From Euonymus europaeus (Eukaryota > Streptophyta > Magnoliopsida > Celastrales > Celastraceae): a DNA stretch of 64,000 nucleotides. Position 1 is the first letter of the stretch; the number at the start of each line of letters is the position of its first letter. The DNA lies in the NCBI GenBank assembly GCA_963580455.1, contig OY756972.1, positions 22,087,001 through 22,151,000 on the forward strand. Direction: 5' to 3'. This document shows, one piece after another, positions 39,197-50,844 of the stretch. Made by a program: the position numbers and the translations under genes. The notes beneath the pieces are model-generated. The model did no database searches and was not told where the DNA came from. It saw nothing but the letters and a program-made list of their open reading frames with translations.

Positions 39197-42100
39197 GAAA
39201 TGCCAGGATCGTAGAGCTCGAAAATTAGTGTGAAATCAAGCTAAAAATCACCGAATTCAGAACTCGGAGTCAACGGATATTCATAAAACCGTTTACGTAA
39301 AGAAACCACATTTCGCGGCTAACTAGGTGAAACGAGAAGAACTAGCCACGAGTTCTGAAATCAAAATCCGAAACACCAGGATCGTACAGCTCGAAAATTA
39401 GTGTGAAATCAAGCTAAAAATCACCGAATTCAGAACTCGGAGTCAACCGATATTCATAAAACCGTTTACGTAAAGAAACCACATTTCGCGGCTAACTAGG
39501 TGAAACGAGACCAACTATCCACGAGTTCTGAAATCAAAATCCGAAACTCTATAATCGTAGAGCTCGAAAAGTAGTGTGAAATCAAGCTAAAAATCACCGA
39601 ATTCAGAACTCGGAGTCAACGGATATTCATAAAACCGTTTACGTAAAGAAACCACATTTCGCGGCTAACTAGGTGAAACGAGACCTACTAGCCACGAGTT
39701 CTGAAATCGAAATCCGAAAAATCAGGATTGTAGAGCTCGAAAAGTAGTGTGAAATCAAGCTAAAAATCACCGAATTCAGAATTCGGAGTCAACGGATATT
39801 CATAAAATCGTTTACGTAAAGAAACCACATTTCGCGGCTAACTAGGTGAAACGAGACCAACTAGCCACTAGTTCTGAAATCAAAATCCGAAACGCCAGGA
39901 TGGTAGAGCTCGAAAAGTAGTGTGTAATCAAGCTAAAAATCACCGAATTCAGAACTCGGAGTCAACGGATATTCAGGAAACCGTTTACGTAAAGAAACCA
40001 CATTTCGCGGGTAACTAGGTGAAACGAGACCTACTAGCCACGAGTTCTGAAATCAAAATCCAATTATTCCAGGATTGTAGAGCTCGAAAAGTAGTGTGAA
40101 ATCAAGCGAAAAATCACCGAATTCAGAACTCGGAGTCAACGGATATTCATAAACCCGTTTACGTAAAGAAACCACATTTCGCGGCTAACTAGATGAAACG
40201 AGACCAACTAGCCACGAGTTGTGAAATCAAAATCCGAAACACCAGGATCGTACAGCTCGAAAATTAGTGTGAAATCAAGCTAAAAATCACCGAATTCAGA
40301 ACTCGGAGTCAACAGATATTCATAAAACCGTTTACGTAAAGAAACCACATTTCGCGGCTAACTAGGTGAAACGAGACGAACTAGCCACGAGTTCTGAAAT
40401 CAAAATCCGAAACACCAGGATCGTACAGCTCGAAAATTAGTGTGAAATCAAGCTAAAAATCACCGAATTCAGAACTCGGAGTCAACAGATATTCATAAAA
40501 CCGTTTACGTAAAGAAACCACATTTCGCGGCTAACTAGGTGAAACGAGACCAACTAGCCACGAGTTCTGAAATCAAAATCCGAAATGCCAGGATCGTAGA
40601 GCTCGAAAATTAGTGTGAAATCAAGCTAAAAATCACCGAATTCAGAACTCGGAGTCAACGGATATTCATAAAACCGTTTACGTAAAGAAACCACATTTCG
40701 CGGCTAACTAGGTGAAACGAGAAGAACTAGCCACGAGTTCTGAAATCAAAATCCGAAACACCAGGATCGTACAGCCCGAAAATTAGTGTGAAATCAAGCT
40801 AAAAATCACCGAATTCAGAACTCGGAGTCAACCGATATTCATAAAACCGTTTACGTAAAGAAACCACATTTCGCGGCTAACTAGGTGAAACGAGACCAAC
40901 TAGCCACGAGTTCTGAAATCAAAATCCGAAACTCCATAATCGTAGAGCTCGAAAAGTAGTGTGAAATCAAGCTAAAAATCACCGAATTCAGAACTCGGAG
41001 TCAACGGATATTCATAAAACCGTTTACGTAAAGAAACCACATTTCGCGGCTAACTAGGTGAAACGAGACCAACTAGCCACGAGTTTTGAAATCAAAATCC
41101 GAAACACCAGGATCGTACAGCTCGAAAATTAGTGTGAAATCAAGCTAAAAATCACCGAATTCAGAACTCGGAGTCAATGGATATTCATAAAACCGTTTAT
41201 GTAAAGAAACCACATTTCGCGACTAACTAGGTGAAACGAGACCTACTAGCCACGAGTTCTGAAATCGAAATCCGAAAATCCAGGATTGTAGAGCTCGAAA
41301 AGTAGTGTGAAATCAAGCTAAAAATCACCGAATTCAGAACTCGGAGTCAACGGATATTCATAAAACCATTTACGTAAAGAAACCACATTTCGCGGCTAAC
41401 TAGGTGAAACGAGACCAACTAGCCACGAGTTCTGAAATCAAAATCCGAAATGCCAGGATGGTGGAGCTCGAAAAGTAGTGTGTAATCAATGCTAAAAATC
41501 ACCGAATTCAGAACTCGGAGTCAACGGATATTCATGAAACCGTTTACGTAAAGAAAACACATTTCGCGGCTAACTAGGTGAAACGAGACCTACTAGCCAC
41601 GAGTTCTGAAATCAAAATCCGAAATGCCAGGATTGTAGAGCTCGAAAAGTAGTGTGTAATCAAGCTAAAAATCACCGAATTCAGAACTCGGAGTCAACGG
41701 ATATTCATAAAACCGTTTACGTAAAGAAACCACATTTCGCGGCTAACTAGGTGAAACGAGAAGAACTAGCCACGAGTTCTGAAATCAAAATCCGAAACAC
41801 CAGGATCGTACAGCCCGAAAATTAGTGTGAAATCAAGCTAAAAATCACCGAATTCAGAACTCGGAGTCAACCGATATTCATAAAACCGTTTACGTAAAGA
41901 AACCACATTTCGCGGCTAACTAGGTGAAACGAGACCAACTAGCCACGAGTTCTGAAATCAAAATCCGAAACTCCATAATCGTAGAGCTCGAAAAGTAGTG
42001 TGAAATCAAGCTAAAAATCACCGAATTCAGAACTCGGAGTCAACGGATATTCATAAAACCGTTTACGTAAAGAAACCACATTTCGCGGCTAACTAGGTGA

Positions 42101-42211
42101 AACGAGACCAACTAGCCACGAGTTTTGAAATCAAAATCCGAAACACCAGGATCGTACAGCTCGAAAATTAGTGTGAAATCAAGCTAAAAATCACCGAATT
42201 CAGAACTCGGA
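39197..42211 (+). repeat. 28-monomer-offset duplication, copy 2
   Basis: Second copy of 34350-37364. The attattccagg mark at 40062 has lost its leading G (caattattcc), and gccactagttc near 39865 is private to this copy. Part of the copy is itself repeated just downstream: gagttttg near 41082 recurs at 42120, six monomers on. Confidence 0.9.
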
Positions 42212-43231
42212 GTCAATGGATATTCATAAAACCGTTTATGTAAAGAAACCACATTTCGCGACTAACTAGGTGAAACGAGACCTACTAGCCACGAGTTCTG
42301 AAATCGAAATCCGAAAATCCAGGATTGTAGAGCTCGAAAAGTAGTGTGAAATCAAGCTAAAAATCACCGAATTCAGAACTCGGAGTCAACGGATATTCAT
42401 AAAACCATTTACGTAAAGAAACCACATTTCGCGGCTAACTAGGTGAAACGAGACCAACTAGCCACGAGTTCTGAAATCAAAATCCGAAACTCCATAATCG
42501 TAGAGCTCGAAAAGTAGTGTGAAATCAAGCTAAAAATCACCGAATTCAGAACTCGGAGTCAACGGATATTCAGGAAACCGTTTACGTAAAGAAATCACAT
42601 TTCGCGGCTAACTAGGTGAAACGAGACCTACTAGCCACGAGTTCTGAAATCAAAATCCGATTATTCCAGGATTGTAGAGCTCGAAAAGTAGTGTGAAATC
42701 AAGCGAAAAATCACCGAATTCAGAACTCGGAGTCAACGGATATTCATAAACCCGTTTACGTAAAGAAACCACATTTCGCGGCTAACTAGATGAAACGAGA
42801 CCAACTAGCCACGAGTTGTGAAATCAAAATCCGAAATGCAAGGATCGTAGAGCTCGAAAATTAGTGTGAAATCAAGCTAAAAATCACCGAATTCAGAACT
42901 CGGAGTCAACAGATATTCATAAAACCGTTTACGTAAAGAAACCACATTTCGCGGCTAACTAGGTGAAACGAGACGAACTAGCCACGAGTTCTGAAATCAA
43001 AATCTGAAACACCAGGATCGTACAGCTCGAAAATTAGTGTGAAATCAAGCTAAAAATCACCGAATTCAGAACTCGGAGTCAACAGATATTCATAAAACCG
43101 TTTACGTAAAGAAACCACATTTCGCGGCTAACTAGGTGAAACGAGACCAACTAGCCACGAGTTCTGAAATCAAAATCCGAAATGCCAGGATCGTAGAGCT
43201 CGAAAATTAGTGTGAAATCAAGCTAAAAATC
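42212..43231 (+). repeat. Six-monomer linker with attattccagg block
   Basis: Contains an actccataatcg monomer, then the attattccagg block from 42541, then ordinary gccaggatcg monomers. No other feature is seen. Confidence 0.82.
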
Positions 43232-44442
43232 ACCGAATTCAGAACTCGGAGTCAACGGATATTCATAAAACCGTTTACGTAAAGAAACCACATTTCGCGG
43301 CTAACTAGGTGAAACGAGAAGAACTAGCCACGAGTTCTGAAATCAAAATCCGAAACACCAGGATCGTACAGCTCGAAAATTAGTGTGAAATCAAGCTAAA
43401 AATCACCGAATTCAGAACTTGGAGTCATCCGATATTCATAAAACCGTTTACGTAAAGAAACCACATTTCGCGGCTAACTAGGTGAAACGAGACCAACTAG
43501 CCACGAGTTCTGAAATCAAAATCCGAAACTCCATAATCGTAGAGCTCGAAAAGTAGTGTGAAATCAAGCTAAAAATCACCGAATTCAGAACTCGGAGTCA
43601 ACGGATATTCATAAAACCGTTTACGTAAAGAAACCACATTTCGCGGCTAACTAGGTGAAACGAGACCAACTAGCCACGAGTTTTGAAATCAAAATCCGAA
43701 ACACCAGGATCGTACAGCTCGAAAATTAGTGTGAAATCAAGCTAAAAATCACCGAATTCAGAACTCGGAGTCAATGGATATTCATAAAACCGTTTATGTA
43801 AAGAAACCACATTTCGCGACTAACTAGGTGAAACGAGACCTACTAGCCACGAGTTCTGAAATCGAAATCCAAAAATCCAGGATTGTAAAGCTCGAAAAGT
43901 AGTGTGAAATCAAGCTAAAAATCACCGAATTCAGAACTCGGAGTCAACGGATATTCATAAAACCATTTACGTAAAGAAACCACATTTCGCGGCTAACTAG
44001 GTGAAACGAGACCAACTAGCCACGAGTTCTGAAATCAAAATCCGAAACTCCATAATCGTAGAGCTCGAAAAGTAGTGTGAAATCAAGCTAAAAATCACCG
44101 AATTCAGAACTCGGAGTCAACGGATATTCATAAAACCGTTTACGTAAAGAAACCACATTTCGCGGCTAACTAGGTGAAACAAGACCAACTAGCCACGAGT
44201 TCTGAAATCAAAATCCGAAACGCCAGGATCGTAGAGCTCGAAAATTAGTGTGAAATCAAGCTAAAAATCGCCGAATTCAGAACTCGGAGTCAACGGATAT
44301 TCATAAAACCGTTTACGTAAAGAAACCACATTTCGCGGCTAACTAGGTGAAACGAGACCAACTAGCCACGAGTTCTGAAATCAAAATCCGAAACGCCAGG
44401 ATCGTAGAGCTCGAAAATTAGTGTGAAATCAAGCTAAAAATC
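43232..44442 (+). repeat. 7-monomer tandem duplication, copy 1 (1211 bp)
   Basis: This unit is followed directly by a second copy at 44443-45653, offset exactly 1211 bp (7 x 173). Rare marks match throughout: gaacttggagtcatcc (43416 and 44627), aaaaatccag with gattgtaaagc (43871 and 45082), aaaccatttacg, and gaaacaagacc (44180 and 45391). In the parts I compared base by base I found no difference. Confidence 0.92.
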
Positions 44443-45653
44443 GCCGAATTCAGAACTCGGAGTCAACGGATATTCATAAAACCGTTTACGTAAAGAAACC
44501 ACATTTCGCGGCTAACTAGGTGAAACGAGAAGAACTAGCCACGAGTTCTGAAATCAAAATCCGAAACACCAGGATCGTACAGCTCGAAAATTAGTGTGAA
44601 ATCAAGCTAAAAATCACCGAATTCAGAACTTGGAGTCATCCGATATTCATAAAACCGTTTACGTAAAGAAACCACATTTCGCGGCTAACTAGGTGAAACG
44701 AGACCAACTAGCCACGAGTTCTGAAATCAAAATCCGAAACTCCATAATCGTAGAGCTCGAAAAGTAGTGTGAAATCAAGCTAAAAATCACCGAATTCAGA
44801 ACTCGGAGTCAACGGATATTCATAAAACCGTTTACGTAAAGAAACCACATTTCGCGGCTAACTAGGTGAAACGAGACCAACTAGCCACGAGTTTTGAAAT
44901 CAAAATCCGAAACACCAGGATCGTACAGCTCGAAAATTAGTGTGAAATCAAGCTAAAAATCACCGAATTCAGAACTCGGAGTCAATGGATATTCATAAAA
45001 CCGTTTATGTAAAGAAACCACATTTCGCGACTAACTAGGTGAAACGAGACCTACTAGCCACGAGTTCTGAAATCGAAATCCAAAAATCCAGGATTGTAAA
45101 GCTCGAAAAGTAGTGTGAAATCAAGCTAAAAATCACCGAATTCAGAACTCGGAGTCAACGGATATTCATAAAACCATTTACGTAAAGAAACCACATTTCG
45201 CGGCTAACTAGGTGAAACGAGACCAACTAGCCACGAGTTCTGAAATCAAAATCCGAAACTCCATAATCGTAGAGCTCGAAAAGTAGTGTGAAATCAAGCT
45301 AAAAATCACCGAATTCAGAACTCGGAGTCAACGGATATTCATAAAACCGTTTACGTAAAGAAACCACATTTCGCGGCTAACTAGGTGAAACAAGACCAAC
45401 TAGCCACGAGTTCTGAAATCAAAATCCGAAACGCCAGGATCGTAGAGCTCGAAAATTAGTGTGAAATCAAGCTAAAAATCGCCGAATTCAGAACTCGGAG
45501 TCAACGGATATTCATAAAACCGTTTACGTAAAGAAACCACATTTCGCGGCTAACTAGGTGAAACGAGACCAACTAGCCACGAGTTCTGAAATCAAAATCC
45601 GAAACGCCAGGATCGTAGAGCTCGAAAATTAGTGTGAAATCAAGCTAAAAATC
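44443..45653 (+). repeat. 7-monomer tandem duplication, copy 2 (1211 bp)
   Basis: Second copy of 43232-44442. Identity ends about 30 bp into the next monomer, where attcaaaaaacc replaces attcataaaacc. Apparent perfect identity makes this the youngest-looking duplication in the window, unless it is an assembly effect. Confidence 0.92.
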
Positions 45654-46717
45654 GCCGAATTCAGAACTCGGAGTCAACGGATATTCAAAAAACCGTTTAC
45701 GTAAAGAAACCACATTTCGCGGCTAACTAGGTGAAACGAGACCTACTAGCCACGAGTTCTGAAATCGAAATCCGAAAAATCAGGATTGTAGAGCTCGAAA
45801 AGTAGTGTGTAATCAAGCTAAAAATCACCGAATTCAGAACTCGGAGTCAACGGATATTCATAAAACCGTTTACGTAAAGAAACCACATTTCGCGGCTAAC
45901 TAGGTGAAACGAGACCTACTAGCCACGAGTTCTAAAATCAAAATCCAAAACGTCAAGATTGTAGAGCTCGAAAAGTAGTGTGAAATCAAGCTAAAAATCA
46001 CTGAATTCAGAACTCGGAGTCAACGGATATTCATAAAATCGTTTACGTAAAGAAACCACATTTTGCGGCTAACTAGGTGAAACGAGACCTAATAGCCACG
46101 AGTTCTGAAATCAAAATCCGAAACACCAGGATTGTAGAGCTCGAAAAGTAGTGTGAAATCAAGCTAAAAATCACGGAATTCAGAACTCGGAGTCATCGGA
46201 TATTCAAAAAACCGTTTACGTAAAGAAACCACATTTCGCGGCTAACTAGGTGAAACGAGACCTACTAGCCACGAGTTCTGAAATCGAAATCCGAAAAATC
46301 AGGATTGTAGAGCTCGAAAATTAGTGTGTAATCAAGCTAAAAATCACCGAATTCAGAACTCGAAGTCAACGGATATTCATAAAACCGTTTACGTAAAGAA
46401 ACCACATTTCGCGGCTAACTAGGTGAAACGAGACCTACTAGCCACGAGTTCTGAAATCAAAATCCAAAACGTCAAGATTGTAGAGCTCGAAAAGTAGTTT
46501 GAAATCAAGCTAAAAATCACTGAATTCAGAACTCGGAGTCAACGGATATTCATAAAACCGTTTACGTAAAGAAACCACATTTCGCGGCTAACTAGGTGAA
46601 ACGAGACCAACTAGCCACGAGTTGTGAAATCAAAATCCGAAATGCCAGGATCGTAGAGCTCGAAAATTAGTGTGAAATCAACCTAAAAATCACCGAATTC
46701 AGAACTCGGAGTCAACG
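45180..46717 (+). repeat. 13-monomer-offset duplication, copy 1 (offset 2250 bp)
   Basis: The block matches 47430-48967 at 2250 bp (13 x 173 plus the extra base of the 174-bp monomer at 47040). Shared marks: gaaacaagacc, aatcgccgaattc, the C-D-E cassette (45656-46174) followed by a second C-D pair, agtcatcgg, gaactcgaagtc, gagttgtg and caacctaaaaatc. I noted five differences, for example aaaatcg at 46038, cacggaattc at 46173 and gtagttt near 46494. The block overlaps the second 7-monomer copy. Confidence 0.9.
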
Positions 46718-47429
46718 GATATTCATAAAACCGTTTACGTAAAGAAACCACATTTCGCGGCTAACTAGGTGAAACGAGACCTACTAGCCACGAGTTCTGA
46801 AATCAAAATCCGAAACACCAGGATCGTAGAGCTCGAAAAGTAGTTTGAAATCAAGCTAAAAATCACCGAATTCAGAACTCGGAGTCAACGGATATTCAAA
46901 AAACCGTTTACGTAAATAAACCAAATTTCGCGGCTAACTAGGTGAAACGAGACCAACTAGCCACGAGTTCTGAAATCAAAATCCGAAACGCCAGGATGGT
47001 AGAGCTCGAAAAGTAGTGTGTAATCAAGCTAAAAATCACCGAATTCAGAACTCGGAGTCAACGGATATTCAGGAAACCGTTTACGTAAAGAAACCACATT
47101 TCGCGGGTAACTAGGTGAAACGAGACCTACTAGCCACGAGTTCTGAAATCAAAATCCGATTATTCCAGGATTGTAGAGCTCGAAAAGTAGTGTGAAATCA
47201 AGCGAAAAATCACCGAATTCAGAACTCGGAGTCAACGGATATTCATAAACCCGTTTACGTAAAGAAACCACATTTCGCGGCTAACTAGATGAAACGAGAC
47301 CAACTAGCCACGAGTTGTGAAATCAAAATCCGAAATGCAAGGATCGTAGAGCTCGAAAATTAGTGTGAAATCAAGCTAAAAATCACCGAATTCAGAACTC
47401 GGAGTCAACAGATATTCATAAAACCGTTT
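46718..47429 (+). repeat. Four linker monomers incl. attattccagg copy
   Basis: Monomers between the 13-monomer copies. They include an unusual copy near 46880-47030 with aaataaaccaaatttcg, then the attattccagg monomer 47040-47213 and the ataaacccg monomer that usually follows it. Confidence 0.82.
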
Positions 47430-48967
47430 ACGTAAAGAAACCACATTTCGCGGCTAACTAGGTGAAACGAGACCAACTAGCCACGAGTTCTGAAATCAAA
47501 ATCCGAAACTCCATAATCGTAGAGCTCGAAAAGTAGTGTGAAATCAAGCTAAAAATCACCGAATTCAGAACTCGGAGTCAACGGATATTCATAAAACTGT
47601 TTACGTAAAGAAACCACATTTCGCGGCTAACTAGGTGAAACAAGACCAACTAGCCACGAGTTCTGAAATCAAAATCCGAAACGCCAGGATCGTAGAGCTC
47701 GAAAATTAGTGTGAAATCAAGCTAAAAATCGCCGAATTCAGAACTCGGAGTCAACGGATATTCATAAAACCGTTTACGTAAAGAAACCACATTTCGCGGC
47801 TAACTAGGTGAAACGAGACCAACTAGCCACGAGTTCTGAAATCAAAATCCGAAACGCCAGGATCGTAGAGCTCGAAAATTAGTGTGAAATCAAGCTAAAA
47901 ATCGCCGAATTCAGAACTCGGAGTCAACGGATATTCAAAAAACCGTTTACGTAAAGAAACCACATTTCGCGGCTAACTAGGTGAAACGAGACCTACTAGC
48001 CACGAGTTCTGAAATCGAAATCCGAAAAATCAGGATTGTAGAGCTCGAAAAGTAGTGTGTAATCAAGCTAAAAATCACCGAATTCAGAACTCGGAGTCAA
48101 CGGATATTCATAAAACCGTTTACGTAAAGAAACCACATTTCGCGGCTAACTAGGTGAAACGAGACCTACTAGCCACGAGTTCTAAAATCAAAATCCAAAA
48201 CGTCAAGATTGTAGAGCTCGAAAAGTAGTGTGAAATCAAGCTAAAAATCACTGAATTCAGAACTCGGAGTCAACGGATATTCATAAAACCGTTTACGTAA
48301 AGAAACCACATTTTGCGGCTAACTAGGTGAAACGAGACCTAATAGCCACGAGTTCTGAAATCAAAATCCGAAACACCAGGATTGTAGAGCTCGAAAAGTA
48401 GTGTGAAATCAAGCTAAAAATCACTGAATTCAGAACTCGGAGTCATCGGATATTCAAAAAACCGTTTACGTAAAGAAACCACATTTCGCGGCTAACTAGG
48501 TGAAACGAGACCTACTAGCCACGAGTTCTGAAATCGAAATCCGAAAAATCAGGATTGTAGAGCTCGAAAAGTAGTGTGTAATCAAGCTAAAAATCACCGA
48601 ATTCAGAACTCGAAGTCAACGGATATTCATAAAACCGTTTACGTAAAGAAACCACATTTCGCGGCTAACTAGGTGAAACGAGACCTACTAGCCACGAGTT
48701 CTGAAATCAAAATCCAAAACGTCAAGATTGTAGAGCTCGAAAAGTAGTGTGAAATCAAGCTAAAAATCACTGAATTCAGAACTCGGAGTCAACGGATATT
48801 CATAAAACCGTTTACGTAAAGAAACCACATTTCGCGGCTAACTAGGTGAAACGAGACCAACTAGCCACGAGTTGTGAAATCAAAATCCGAAATGCCAGGA
48901 TCGTAGAGCTCGAAAATTAGTGTGAAATCAACCTAAAAATCACCGAATTCAGAACTCGGAGTCAACA
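47430..48967 (+). repeat. 13-monomer-offset duplication, copy 2
   Basis: Second copy of 45180-46717. The cassette order C-D-E-C-D is retained from 47906. A private change is aaactgttt near 47596. Confidence 0.9.
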
Positions 48968-50844
48968 GATATTCATAAAACCGTTTACGTAAAGAAACCA
49001 CATTTCGCGGCTAACTAGGTGAAACGAGACGAACTAGCCACGAGTTCTGAAATCAAAATCCGAAAGACCAGGATCGTACAGCTCGAAAATTAGTGTGAAA
49101 TCAAGCTAAAAATCACCGAATTCAGAACTCGGAGTCAACCGATATTCATAAAACCGTTTACGTAAAGAAACCACATTTCGCGGCTAACTAGGTGAAACGA
49201 GACCAACTAGCCACGAGTTCTGAAATCAAAATCCGAAACTCCATAATCGTAGAGCTCGAAAAGTAGTGTGAAATCAAGCTAAAAATCACCGAATTCAGAA
49301 CTCGGAGTCAACGGATATTCATAAAACCGTTTACGTAAAGAAACCACATTTCGCGGCTAACTAGGTGAAACGAGACCAACTAGCCACGAGTTCTGAAATC
49401 AAAATCCGAAATGCCAGGATCGTAGAGCTCGAAAATTAGTGTGAAATCAAGCTAAAAATCACCGAATTCAGAACTCGGAGTCAACGGATATTCATAAAAC
49501 CGTTTACGTAAAGAAACCACATTTCGCGGCTAACTAGGTGAAACGAGAAGAACTAGCCACGAGTTCTGAAATCAAAATCCGAAACACCAGGATCGTACAG
49601 CTCGAAAATTAGTGTGAAATCAAGCTAAAAATCACCGAATTCAGAACTCGGAGTCAATGGATATTCATAAAACCGTTTATGTAAAGAAACCACATTTCGC
49701 GACTAACTAGGTGAAACGAGACCTACTAGCCACGAGTTCTGAAATCGAAATCCGAAAATCCAGGATCGTAGAGCTCGAAAAGTAGTGTGAAATCAAGCTA
49801 AAAATCACCGAATTCAGAACTCGGAGTCAACGGATATTCAAAAAACCGTTTACGGAAAGAAACCAAATTTCGCGGCTAACTAGGTGAAACGAGACCAACT
49901 ACACGAGTTCTGAAATCAAAATCCGAAACGCCAGGATCGTAGAGCTCGAAAATTAGTGTCAAATCAAGCTAAAAATCGCCGAATTCAGAACTCAGAGTCA
50001 ACGGATATTCAAAAAACCGTTTACGTAAAGAAACCACATTTCGCGGCTAAATAGGTGAAACGAGACCTACTAGCCACGAGTTCTAAAATCGAAATCCGAA
50101 ATTCCAGGATCGTAGAGCTCGAAAAGTAGTGTGTAATCAAGCTAAAAATCACCGAATTCAGAACTCGGAGTCAACGGATATTCATAAAACCGTTTACGTA
50201 AAGAAACCACATTTCGCGGCTAACTAGGTGAAACGAGACCTACTAGCCACGAGTTCTGAAATCAAAATCCAAAACGTCAAGATTGTAGAGCTCGAAAAGT
50301 AGTGTGAAATCAAGCTAAAAATCACTGAATTCAGAACTCGGAGTCAACGGATATTCATAAAACCGTTTACGTAAAGAAACCACATTTCGCGGCGAAATAG
50401 GTGAAACGAGACCTACTAGCCACGAGTTCTAAAATCGAAATCCGAAATGCCAGGATCGTAGAGCTCGAAAAGTAGTGTGTAATCAAGCTAAAAATCACCG
50501 AATTCAGAACTCGGAGTCAACGGATATTCATAAAACCGTTTACGTAAAGAAACCACATTTCGCGGCTAACTATGTGAAACGAGACCTACTAGCCACGAGT
50601 TCTGAAATCAAAATCCAAAACGTCAAGATTGTAGAGCTCGAAAAGTAGTGTGAAATCAAGCTAAAAATCACTGAATTCAGAACTCGGAGTCAACGGATAT
50701 TCATAAAACCGTTTACGTAAAGAAACTACATTTCGCGGCTAACAAGGTCAAACGAGACCTAATAGCCACGAGTTCTGAAATCAAAATCCGAAACACCAGG
50801 ATTGTAGAGCTCGAAAAGTAGTGTGAAATCAAGCTAAAAATCAC
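48968..50844 (+). repeat. Mosaic region with degenerate monomer at 49809
   Basis: B-A pairs at about 48954-49300 are followed by the most degraded short stretch of the array. The monomer at 49809-49979 is 171 bp (ctacacgag lacks two bases of ctagccacgag, near 49902) and has tttacggaaag and ccaaatttcg. From 50153 there is a two-monomer step (aaaacgtcaag at 50272 and 50618, 346 bp apart), with ggcgaaatagg near 50392. Confidence 0.85.

Noticed and set aside
46880..47030. Possible transposon insertion near the odd monomers at 46.9 and 49.8 kb
   Set aside because: They are ordinary monomers with point changes and a two-base loss. There are no terminal repeats, target duplications or foreign bases.
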